In this document: in pieces, positions 1-6,674 of the stretch
Layout: each line of letters begins with the position of its first letter
Numbering within the stretch: position 1 is the first letter of the stretch
Assembly (NCBI RefSeq): GCF_009829685.1
Contig: NZ_VWSD01000018.1
Span: 1-32,390, forward strand
Length of the DNA stretch: 32,390 nucleotides
Reading direction: 5' to 3'
Source of the DNA: Cellulomonas citrea
Lineage (GTDB): Bacteria; Actinomycetota; Actinomycetes; Actinomycetales; Cellulomonadaceae
Position numbers and translations under genes: made by a program
The notes under the pieces: generated by a model
Database searches by the model: none
Told to the model about the DNA's origin: nothing
Seen by the model: only the letters and a program-made list of their open reading frames with translations

Positions 1-668
1 CCGGCGTCGTGCGGCGCCCGGCCGCGGTGCCGCAGCAGGTGCCCGGTGAGCAGGCCGCGGGCGTGCTTGGCGTGGTGCGAGACCACCCGGCGCCGGTCTC
101 CCACCTGCTGCTCGACCCGCACCTGCACCCAGCAGACGTCGGCCGGCGGGGTCCAGGCGCTCGCATAGGCCGACGAGCGGCAGTCCACCACGAGGTCGCC
201 GGCGATCGGGTCCAGGGCCTGCGGCAGCCGGTCGCGCCAGTACGCGGCCAGCGGCCCGACGCCCGGCAGGTCGGTGCCCATCGACAGCCGGTAGGCCGGG
301 ACGGGGTCGTCCGGGCCGACGGCTCCCCACAGGGCGGACACGATGCGCACCTGGTCGCAGGCCCGGCGGGCGGCGGCCGGCGGCAGCGTGGCCAGACCCG
401 CCGCGGCGTAGAACACCCCGGAGTAGACCTGCGCCGCGGGTGCGGAGGCGGCCTCGTGCAGCCGGGTGTTGCGCACCACCTCGTCGGCCAGGGACGGGCC
501 GACGCCGAGCACCTGGGCGGCTTGCGGCGTCGCACTGACGGCGACGAGCGCGTCGAGCACCTCGCGGCGGTGCGCGGTCAGCTCCGGGGCGGACAGCGCG
601 GCCAGGTCGAGCGCGGGTCCGGCGGTCGGTGCCGACTTGCCCTCGGACGGCGGCAGCAGGACGAGCAC
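1..668 (-). CDS. yaaA: YaaA family peroxide-stress protein, C-terminus beyond the window edge
   Basis: The minus strand is open from a GTG at 668 to the window edge, giving 222 codons. The N-terminus reads VLVLLPPSEGKSAP, the signature start of the YaaA (DUF328) family. Further conserved stretches are a YSGVFYAAAGL segment in the first half and VVSHHAKHARGLLTGHLL near the visible end. YaaA proteins are about 250 residues, so roughly 30 are missing. The family protects DNA and proteins against peroxide by limiting free iron; that role is known for E. coli YaaA and is inferred here. The GTG start fits the family N-terminus. A TATCCT hexamer at 681-676 lies seven bases upstream, so the message may be leaderless. 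The gene diverges from the lacI gene that follows, with about 120 bp between them. Confidence 0.85.
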   Translation of the reverse strand, partial: MLVLLPPSEGKSAPTAGPALDLAALSAPELTAHRREVLDALVAVSATPQAAQVLGVGPSLADEVVRNTRLHEAASAPAAQVYSGVFYAAAGLATLPPAAARRACDQVRIVSALWGAVGPDDPVPAYRLSMGTDLPGVGPLAAYWRDRLPQALDPIAGDLVVDCRSSAYASAWTPPADVCWVQVRVEQQVGDRRRVVSHHAKHARGLLTGHLLRHRGRAPHDA

Positions 669-733
669 GCAGGTGAGGATAGGCGAGCGGGCGAGGTGAG
701 ACGCCGACCGGCCGAGGCGGTGGACACCCTGCT

Positions 734-765
734 CAGGCCGGTGGTGGCCTGCCGCAGCGGGCAGG
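734..765. repeat. two overlapping 6-N6-6 inverted repeats upstream of the lacI-type gene
   Basis: CAGGCC-N6-GGCCTG lies at 734-751 and CCTGCC-N6-GGCAGG at 748-765. They overlap by four bases and share the same arm and spacer size. They cover the region where a -35 element for the lacI-type gene would fall. They could be a regulator site or chance in GC-rich DNA. They do not resemble the GAACCGGTTC sites found downstream. Confidence 0.25.
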
Positions 766-775
766 TCGCACCGCC

Positions 776-781
776 TAGGGT
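776..781 (+). promoter_or_regulatory. -10 hexamer for leaderless lacI-type mRNA
   Basis: TAGGGT sits exactly six bases before the ATG at 788. This places the predicted transcription start on the A of the start codon. No purine-rich ribosome binding site is visible, so the transcript is probably leaderless. No clear -35 box is present. Confidence 0.5.
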
Positions 782-787
782 GAGCGC

Positions 788-1807
788 ATGGCCACCATCC
801 GTGACGTCGCCGCAGACGCGGGGGTCGCGGCCAGCACGGTGTCCTACGTGCTGTCGGGCAACAAGAAGCTGCCGCAGGCGACCGTCGACCGGGTGCTGGC
901 CAGCGTCGCGCGGCTGGGCTACCGGCCCTCACCGGCGGCCCGGGCGCTCGCACTGGGACGGACGAACATCCTCGGGATGCTCGCCCCGCTGTCCGCGGAC
1001 ACCCCGGACGCCGACGTCGACATCTTCATGCGCTTCGTCCGCGCCGCGATGTACGCCGCGCAGCCCCGTGGCTACGACGTGCTCGTCATGGGCCGCGGCG
1101 ACGACGAGCTGCGCGGTGACATCCTCGCGGACGCGATCGTGGTGATGGACATCCGCGTGGTCGAGGCGCGGCTGCCGCTGCTCGTCGACCGGGGGCTGTC
1201 GACCGTGCTCATCGGCATCCCGGACGACCGGCTCGGCACCACCGCGGTGGACCTGGACTTCGGGCATGCGGCCCGCGTCATGGTGCAGCACCTGGCGGCC
1301 CAGGGGCACGGGCAGCTCGCGGTGCTCGCGCCCCCCACGGAACGGCCCGGTCACGAGCTGGCGTACCGCCGGCGGTTCTGGAACGCCTTCGACGCCGAGT
1401 GCGACCGGCTGGGGGTGCGCGGCACCTTCCAGCCGTGCGCCGGCACGAGTGACGCGGACGTCGAGCAGTGGCTGGGGCAGGTGCACGCCGTCCTGCCCGG
1501 GGTCACCGGGGTGCTCGTGCTCGGCGTGTCCTCGTTGCCGGCGCTCGACCGGGCGCTGAACGCCCGGGGCCTGTCGGTCCCGGGGGACCTGTCGGTGGTG
1601 TCGTTGGCGCCGCAGGAGCAGTTCGAGACGCTGTACCCGGCGATGACGGTGGTCGACCTGCCGGGGCAGGCGATGGTCGAGTGGGCGGTCAACCGGGCCC
1701 TCGACGAGCTCGCGGGGGCACTGCCGGGGGCCGTGCGGCTGCTGCCCGCCGTGCTGCACGACCGCGGCTCGACGGGTGCGCCCGGGCGCGGGCTCGTCGG
1801 GCGCTGA
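788..1807 (+). CDS. LacI family transcriptional repressor of the downstream sugar operon
   Basis: This 339-residue protein has the full LacI architecture. A helix-turn-helix at residues 1-24 (MATIRDVAADAGVAASTVSY) is followed by a hinge helix near 46-60 (RPSPAARALALGRT) and a periplasmic-binding-protein-like sensor domain from about residue 62. The length is normal for the family. It lies directly upstream of, and in the same direction as, a sugar ABC transporter and two glycosidase genes. The spacer carries two GAACCGGTTC palindromes, one over the -35 box of that operon. I infer that it represses the operon and is released by a sugar, probably an arabinose- or xylose-containing oligosaccharide. 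The inducer cannot be read from sequence. The start is the ATG six bases after a TAGGGT hexamer. Confidence 0.93.
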   Translation: MATIRDVAADAGVAASTVSYVLSGNKKLPQATVDRVLASVARLGYRPSPAARALALGRTNILGMLAPLSADTPDADVDIFMRFVRAAMYAAQPRGYDVLVMGRGDDELRGDILADAIVVMDIRVVEARLPLLVDRGLSTVLIGIPDDRLGTTAVDLDFGHAARVMVQHLAAQGHGQLAVLAPPTERPGHELAYRRRFWNAFDAECDRLGVRGTFQPCAGTSDADVEQWLGQVHAVLPGVTGVLVLGVSSLPALDRALNARGLSVPGDLSVVSLAPQEQFETLYPAMTVVDLPGQAMVEWAVNRALDELAGALPGAVRLLPAVLHDRGSTGAPGRGLVGR

Positions 1808-1854
1808 CGGGCCGTCGCGGGGTGGCCCAGGGTGTCGCACCGCGGTCCCAGGTC

Positions 1855-1878
1855 ACGAGACGGTCACGAACGTCTCGT
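1855..1878 (+). terminator. stem-loop after the lacI-type gene
   Basis: ACGAGACG (1855-1862) and CGTCTCGT (1871-1878) form a perfect 8-bp stem with an 8-base loop, 47 bases after the stop codon. No long T-run follows, only TCTTG. It may terminate the repressor transcript. The right arm also lies inside GAACG-TCT-CGTTC (1868-1880), a weaker relative of the operator half-site, so the element may have a second role. Confidence 0.45.
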
Positions 1879-1884
1879 TCTTGT

Positions 1885-1915
1885 GAACCGGTTCTCCAAC
1901 CTATTGAACCGGTTC
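1885..1915. promoter_or_regulatory. tandem LacI-family operators
   Basis: The 10-bp palindrome GAACCGGTTC occurs twice, at 1885-1894 and 1906-1915. The centres are 21 bp apart, two helical turns, so two dimers would sit on the same DNA face. The central CCGG/CG step is typical of LacI-family operators. The second copy overlaps the -35 element of the sugar operon, which fits repression by blocking RNA polymerase. Confidence 0.75.
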
Positions 1916-1932
1916 TCCTGATCGGCTAGCCT
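1904..1932 (+). promoter_or_regulatory. promoter of the arabinoside uptake and hydrolysis operon
   Basis: TTGAAC (1904-1909) and TAGCCT (1927-1932) are separated by 17 bp, the ideal spacing for a housekeeping sigma factor. The predicted start is near 1939, which leaves a leader of about 77 bases before the binding-protein gene. The -35 box is embedded in the second GAACCGGTTC operator. Confidence 0.65.
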
Positions 1933-1941
1933 CGCGGCGTC

Positions 1942-1957
1942 GGTGAAGTGGTTCACC
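1942..1957. promoter_or_regulatory. inverted repeat just after the predicted transcription start
   Basis: GGTGAA-N4-TTCACC is a perfect 6-bp inverted repeat centred 39 bp downstream of the second operator. It could be an auxiliary operator with diverged arms or a small hairpin at the 5' end of the operon mRNA. Confidence 0.35.
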
Positions 1958-2015
1958 AGTGATGCGGCCGCGAGGCACCGGCGATGGATGACACTCTTCA
2001 GAGAGGAAGACTGTT

Positions 2016-3245
2016 GTGAAGCAACGACGCCTGACCCTTGGGGTGGCCGCCTCGATCCCGGTCCTGCTCCTGGCCGCCGCCTGCACCTCCGGCGGCTCCC
2101 CGGCGGCCACCGGCTCGGCCGCGGCCACCTCGCTGTCCCTGTGGGACGGCTACACGCAGTACAACACCGGCAGCTCGCCGTACGAGGGCCTCATCTCCGC
2201 GTGCGAGAAGGAGACCGGCATCACCATCAAGCGCACCGTCGACCAGGCGGTGGGCGACCGGCTCACCCAGGCCGCCTCGACCGGTGACCTGCCCAACCTC
2301 GTCATCCTCGACAACCCGAACGTCGCCCAGTACGCCGAGACCGGGATCCTGGTCGACAACGCGACCTCGGGCGTCGACACCTCGGCCATGAAGCCGAACA
2401 TCGTCGCGTCGGGCAACTACAAGGGCAAGACGTACGGCGCCCCCTTCGGCTCCAACACGCTCGCGCTGTTCTACAACACCGACATGTTCACCGCGGCCGG
2501 GCTGACCCCGCCCACCACGTGGGCCGAGCTCGAGGCGGACGCCCAGAAGCTCACCGACACGTCCAAGTCGCAGTACGGCATCGCGTTCTCCGCCCGCCCC
2601 GACGCCGAGGGCACCTTCCAGTTCCTGCCGTTCTTCTGGGGCGCCGGCGCCGAGCTCACCGACATCTCCTCGCCCCAGACCGTCGAGGCCCTCCAGCTGT
2701 GGGTCGACCTGGTGAGCAAGGGCTACGCGTCCAGCGAGAACGTCACGCTCAACCAGCAGGAGATCCGCGACCAGTTCACCGCCGGCCACGCCGCGATGAT
2801 GGTGAACGGCACCTGGCAGCTCAACGACCTCGACAAGAGCGGCATCAAGTACGCCGTCGTGCCGATCCCCGCCAAGGACGGCGGCAACGCCGCCAGCCCG
2901 CTCGGCGGTGAGTTCATCAACATCGTGCAGAGCAAGGACCCGGCCGCCGTCAAGGCCGCCGCGACGTTCGTCAACTGCTTCGTCAAGCCGGACAACCTGA
3001 CCGGCTGGCTCACCGGCCAGACCTACATCTCGCCGTACGCCGACCAGGCCGAGGCACAGGCCGCCAAGGACCCGCGCCTGGTGCCGTGGGTGAGCGCGGT
3101 GGCCGCGGCCCGCAGCCGGACCTCCGACCTCGGCTCGTCGTACGCGACGGTCGCGACCCACCTCGGCGAGGCGCTGTCCAGCGCGGTCGCCGGGCAGTCC
3201 AGCCCCGCCGACGCCCTCAAGACCGCAGCCGCGGCCTCGAACTAG
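2016..3245 (+). CDS. sugar ABC transporter substrate-binding lipoprotein
   Basis: This 409-residue protein begins with a lipoprotein signal peptide: charged MKQRR, a hydrophobic stretch, then LLLAAAC with the lipidated cysteine at residue 23. A Gly/Ser/Ala-rich linker follows, then a CUT1-type extracellular solute-binding fold beginning LSLWDGYTQYNTGS, as in the MalE/UgpB families. It would sit on the outer face of the membrane and deliver an oligosaccharide to the two permeases. The start is GTG at 2016, placed by GAGAGGAAGA a few bases upstream and by the signal peptide. The first permease gene follows after 14 bp. The ligand is inferred from the GH51 and GH31 genes as an arabinose- or xylose-containing oligosaccharide. 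Confidence 0.92.
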   Translation: MKQRRLTLGVAASIPVLLLAAACTSGGSPAATGSAAATSLSLWDGYTQYNTGSSPYEGLISACEKETGITIKRTVDQAVGDRLTQAASTGDLPNLVILDNPNVAQYAETGILVDNATSGVDTSAMKPNIVASGNYKGKTYGAPFGSNTLALFYNTDMFTAAGLTPPTTWAELEADAQKLTDTSKSQYGIAFSARPDAEGTFQFLPFFWGAGAELTDISSPQTVEALQLWVDLVSKGYASSENVTLNQQEIRDQFTAGHAAMMVNGTWQLNDLDKSGIKYAVVPIPAKDGGNAASPLGGEFINIVQSKDPAAVKAAATFVNCFVKPDNLTGWLTGQTYISPYADQAEAQAAKDPRLVPWVSAVAAARSRTSDLGSSYATVATHLGEALSSAVAGQSSPADALKTAAAASN

Positions 3246-3259
3246 GCGACGGCCCCGAC

Positions 3260-4216
3260 GTGGCACAGCACACCCGGGGCGCCGTGGGCCCGGTGGCGGG
3301 TGAGCGGGACGACGCAGAGCGTCTCGCCGCCCGTCGCCGGGCGACCCGGCGGACCCGCCTGGCGGCGTTCGGGTTCGTCCTCCCGGTCGTCCTGTACTCG
3401 GTGCTCTTCTTCCTCTACCCGATCGTGCGCACCGGCGAGCTCAGCCTGCAGCACTACACCTTCATGTCGTACTTCACCGGGCAGGCGGACTTCGTCGGCC
3501 TGGACAACTACGTGACGATCTTCGGCCACCCGCTGTTCCCCAGGGTGGTGCTCAACACCGCGGTGTTCACGGTCGTCTCGCTGGTGTTCCAGTTCGCGAT
3601 CGGGCTCGCGCTCGCGGTGTTCTTCAACCGGACGTTCCCGCTGTCGGCGCTGTTCAGGTCGCTCATCCTGGTGCCCTGGCTGCTGCCGGTCATCGTCTCG
3701 GCCACCACGTGGCGCTGGATGTTCTACAAGGACTACGGCATCGTCAACGCACTGCTCGGCACGCACATCGGCTGGCTGTCCGACCCGTCGTGGTCGCTGT
3801 GGGCCGTCATCATCGCCAACATCTGGCTGGGCATCCCGTTCAACCTCGTGCTGCTCTACGGCGGGCTGCAGGCGATCCCCGAGGGGCTCTACGAGGCGGC
3901 CGCGCTCGACGGCGCGGGCCCGTGGCGCCGGTTCCGGTCGATCTCCTGGCCGTTGCTGCGCCCGGTCACCCAGGTGACCCTGCTGCTCGGGCTCGTCTAC
4001 ACGATCAAGGCCTTCGACGTCATCTGGGTCATCACCAAGGGCGGGCCGGTCGACAGCTCGCAGACCCTGGCGACGTGGTCCTACAAGCTCTCGTTCCAGG
4101 GCGGGACGGAGCAGTCCCTCAGCCTGGGTGCGACCGTCGCGACGCTGCTGTTCCTCGTCGCCCTCGTGCTCGGCCTGTTCTACATCCGCACCCAGCGCAA
4201 GGAGATGGACGCATGA
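3260..4216 (+). CDS. CUT1 sugar ABC transporter permease (MalF type)
   Basis: This is a 318-residue integral membrane protein. A basic N-terminal tail rich in Arg precedes the first membrane segment (FVLPVVLYSVLFFLYPIV), and about six segments are visible. The EAA loop that docks on the ATPase is clear as YEAAALDGAGPWRRFR. I chose the GTG at 3260 because it lies just after the stop of the binding-protein gene. In-frame GTG codons at 3284 and 3293 are possible. An ATG-initiated extension from further upstream would overlap the binding-protein gene by about 160 bp with a non-homologous Arg-rich tail, and is rejected. It pairs with the following permease to form the channel. No ATPase gene is present in the operon. 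Confidence 0.9.
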   Translation: MAQHTRGAVGPVAGERDDAERLAARRRATRRTRLAAFGFVLPVVLYSVLFFLYPIVRTGELSLQHYTFMSYFTGQADFVGLDNYVTIFGHPLFPRVVLNTAVFTVVSLVFQFAIGLALAVFFNRTFPLSALFRSLILVPWLLPVIVSATTWRWMFYKDYGIVNALLGTHIGWLSDPSWSLWAVIIANIWLGIPFNLVLLYGGLQAIPEGLYEAAALDGAGPWRRFRSISWPLLRPVTQVTLLLGLVYTIKAFDVIWVITKGGPVDSSQTLATWSYKLSFQGGTEQSLSLGATVATLLFLVALVLGLFYIRTQRKEMDA

Positions 4217-5037
4217 GGCCGCGTACCGGACGTCGCTGGCTGACCACGGCCGTCGGGCTCGTGCTGTGCGCCGGGCTGCTCTTCCCGCTCTACTGGATGG
4301 TCAACGTCTCGCTCACCAAGCCCTCGGACCTGGTGCGCACGCCGCCGCTGCTCCTGCCGCTCGACCCGACGCTCGACGGCTACCGGCTGGCCCTGCAGCA
4401 GAACCTCGGGGCGCTGGGCACCAGCCTGTGGATCTCGCTCGCGACCGTCGTGCTCGTGCTGGTCATCGCGCTGCCGGCGGCCTACGGGATGAGCAAGCTG
4501 CGGGCACCGGGCACCGGGGCGCTCATGTTCACGTTCCTGCTGGCCCAGATGGTGCCCAGCGTCGTCGTGGTCACCGCGCTGTTCGCGCTCTACAAGCAGC
4601 TCGGCCTGCTCAACACGCCGTTCGGGCTGGTGCTCGCCGACTCGACCGCCTCGGTGCCGTTCGCGATCATCCTGCTGCAGGCGTTCATGCGGACCATCCC
4701 GGACGAGCTGCTCGAGGCCGCCCGCATCGACGGGGCCGGCCGGCTGCGCACGTTCGGCTCGATCGTCGTGCCGCTCAGCCGCAACGCCGTGGTCACCGCC
4801 GGGCTGTTCGCCTTCCTGTTCGCCTGGGGGGACTTCCTCAACGCCCAGACCCTCACCTCGGGCAACTCGATCACGCCGATCACGCTCGCGCTGTTCCGGT
4901 TCGTCGGCGCCGAGTCCACCAACTGGAACGCCGTCATGGCCTCGGCCGTCCTGGCCTCCATCCCGGCGACCGTCCTGCTCGTCTTCGCCCAGCGGTACGT
5001 CGCCGCCGGGGTGACCGCCGGCGCGGTCAAGGACTGA
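4213..5037 (+). CDS. CUT1 sugar ABC transporter permease (MalG type)
   Basis: This 274-residue membrane protein starts at an ATG that overlaps the stop of the previous gene (ATGA), so translation is coupled. The first membrane segment, around residues 10-28, is followed by the typical MalG periplasmic loop (SLTKPSDLV). The EAA motif reads LEAARIDGAGRLRTFGSIVVP. About six membrane segments are visible, and the length is normal for MalG-type subunits. It forms the inner-membrane channel with the upstream permease and receives sugar from the lipoprotein. As in many actinobacterial CUT1 systems, a shared MsmK/MsiK-type ATPase encoded elsewhere would supply energy. That is family knowledge, not visible here. 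Confidence 0.93.
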   Translation: MRPRTGRRWLTTAVGLVLCAGLLFPLYWMVNVSLTKPSDLVRTPPLLLPLDPTLDGYRLALQQNLGALGTSLWISLATVVLVLVIALPAAYGMSKLRAPGTGALMFTFLLAQMVPSVVVVTALFALYKQLGLLNTPFGLVLADSTASVPFAIILLQAFMRTIPDELLEAARIDGAGRLRTFGSIVVPLSRNAVVTAGLFAFLFAWGDFLNAQTLTSGNSITPITLALFRFVGAESTNWNAVMASAVLASIPATVLLVFAQRYVAAGVTAGAVKD

Positions 5038-5092
5038 GCCCCCACCCGTCCTCCTCGACCTGCCCCACGTCGTGCCCGAAAGGAACCTCTCC

Positions 5093-6625
5093 ATGCCCAC
5101 CGTGAGCATCAGCGTGCGCCCCGAGCACGCCGTGGCCCGTCTCGACCGACGCCTGTTCGGGTCGTTCGTCGAGCACCTGGGGCGCTGCGTGTACGGCGGC
5201 ATCTACGAGCCCGGCCACCCGAGCGCCGACGAGGACGGCTTCCGCCGCGACGTCGTCGACCTGGTCACCGAGCTCGGGGTGTCCACCGTGCGCTACCCCG
5301 GGGGCAACTTCGTCTCGGGCTACCGCTGGGAGGACGGGGTGGGCCCGCGGGAGAACCGGCCGGTGCGGCGTGACCTGGCCTGGCACGTGCGCGAGACCAA
5401 CCAGATCGGCCTCGACGAGTTCGCCGCCTGGACCCGGCTCACCGGCGTCGAGCTCATGATGGCGGTCAACCTCGGCACCCGGGGCATCGCCGAGGCGCTC
5501 GACCTGCTGGAGTACACCAACGGTGAGCCCGGCACGGCGCTCGCCGACCAGCGCGTGGCCAACGGCTCGCCGGCCCCGCACGGGGTGCGCATGTGGTGCC
5601 TGGGCAACGAGATGGACGGCCCCTGGCAGACGGGCTACATGACCGCCGACGAGTACGGCCGGCTGGCCGCCCGCACCGGTGCCGCGATGAAGCAGGCGGA
5701 CAGCGGTCTGCAGCTCGTCGTGTGCGGGTCGTCCGGCTCGTCCATGCCCACGTTCGGCGAGTGGGAGCGCACCGTGCTGGGGCACGCGTACGACGTCGTC
5801 GACTACATCTCGTGCCACGCCTACTACCAGGACCACGGTGACCGGGCCTCGTTCCTGGCCTCCTCGGTCGACATGGACCGGTTCATCACGACGGTGGTCA
5901 CCGCGGCCGACCACGTGCAGCAGCTGCGCGGCTCCGACCGGCAGATCGCGCTCTCGTTCGACGAGTGGAACGTGTGGGACCTCACCGGGTGGCAGGTGAT
6001 CGAGGCGCAGGTCGCAGCCGACGAGAAGGCCGGCCGGGCCGTGCCCTGGCCGATCGCCCCGCGCCAGCTCGAGGACACCTACACCGTGACCGACGCCGTG
6101 GTGGTCGGCAGCCTGCTCATCACGATGCTGCGCCGCCACGACCGGGTGCGTGCCGCGAGCCTGGCCCAGCTGGTCAACGTCATCGCGCCGATCATGACCG
6201 AACCGGGCGGGCCGGCCTGGCGGCAGACCACGTTCTACCCGTTCGCGCTCACCTCGCGGCTGGCCGCCGGCACCGTCCTGGCGCCGCTCGTGGACTGCCC
6301 GACGATGCCCACGGCGACCTTCGGCGACGTCCCCGTCGTGGACGTCGCCGCGACGTTCGACGACGAGACCGGCCGCGCCGCCGTCTTCCTGGTCAACCGC
6401 CGGCAGGACGCGCCCACGTCCGTCCGGATCGACCTGGCCGAGCTGGGCGCCACCCGGGTGGTGGCGGCGCACGTGCTGCACGACGACGACCCGACGGCCC
6501 AGAACACCCTCGCCGACCCGGACCGCGTCACCCCGGCCCCGCTGGTGTGCACCGTGACCGACGACGGCGCGCTGCTCGTCGAGCTGCCGCCGATCTCGTG
6601 GGCCGCGATCGAGCTCGCCCGCTGA
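5093..6625 (+). CDS. abfA: GH51 alpha-L-arabinofuranosidase, intracellular
   Basis: This 510-residue glycoside hydrolase family 51 enzyme releases terminal alpha-L-arabinofuranose from arabino-oligosaccharides or arabinoxylan fragments. The N-terminal part carries FGSFVEHLGRCVYGGIYEP and the family block VRYPGGNFVSGYRWEDG. The acid/base glutamate is E173 in WCLGNEMDG and the nucleophile is E291 in SFDEWNVW, both in canonical context. The C-terminal part forms a beta-sandwich ending LPPISWAAIELAR. There is no signal peptide, so it acts on imported sugar. The start is the ATG at 5093 behind GAAAGGA; an in-frame extension to 5072 has no better support. It follows the permeases by 55 bp in the LacI-controlled operon. 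Confidence 0.95.
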   Translation: MPTVSISVRPEHAVARLDRRLFGSFVEHLGRCVYGGIYEPGHPSADEDGFRRDVVDLVTELGVSTVRYPGGNFVSGYRWEDGVGPRENRPVRRDLAWHVRETNQIGLDEFAAWTRLTGVELMMAVNLGTRGIAEALDLLEYTNGEPGTALADQRVANGSPAPHGVRMWCLGNEMDGPWQTGYMTADEYGRLAARTGAAMKQADSGLQLVVCGSSGSSMPTFGEWERTVLGHAYDVVDYISCHAYYQDHGDRASFLASSVDMDRFITTVVTAADHVQQLRGSDRQIALSFDEWNVWDLTGWQVIEAQVAADEKAGRAVPWPIAPRQLEDTYTVTDAVVVGSLLITMLRRHDRVRAASLAQLVNVIAPIMTEPGGPAWRQTTFYPFALTSRLAAGTVLAPLVDCPTMPTATFGDVPVVDVAATFDDETGRAAVFLVNRRQDAPTSVRIDLAELGATRVVAAHVLHDDDPTAQNTLADPDRVTPAPLVCTVTDDGALLVELPPISWAAIELAR

Positions 6626-6674
6626 CGTCCGCGCGCACCCACCACCCCTTCTTCCTCGAGACGGAGCACCTCCT

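Noticed and set aside
9-1145. Long plus-strand ORF opposite yaaA and into lacI
   Set aside because: The product is low-complexity Arg/Gly/Val text with no family; yaaA on the minus strand and lacI in another frame explain the region.
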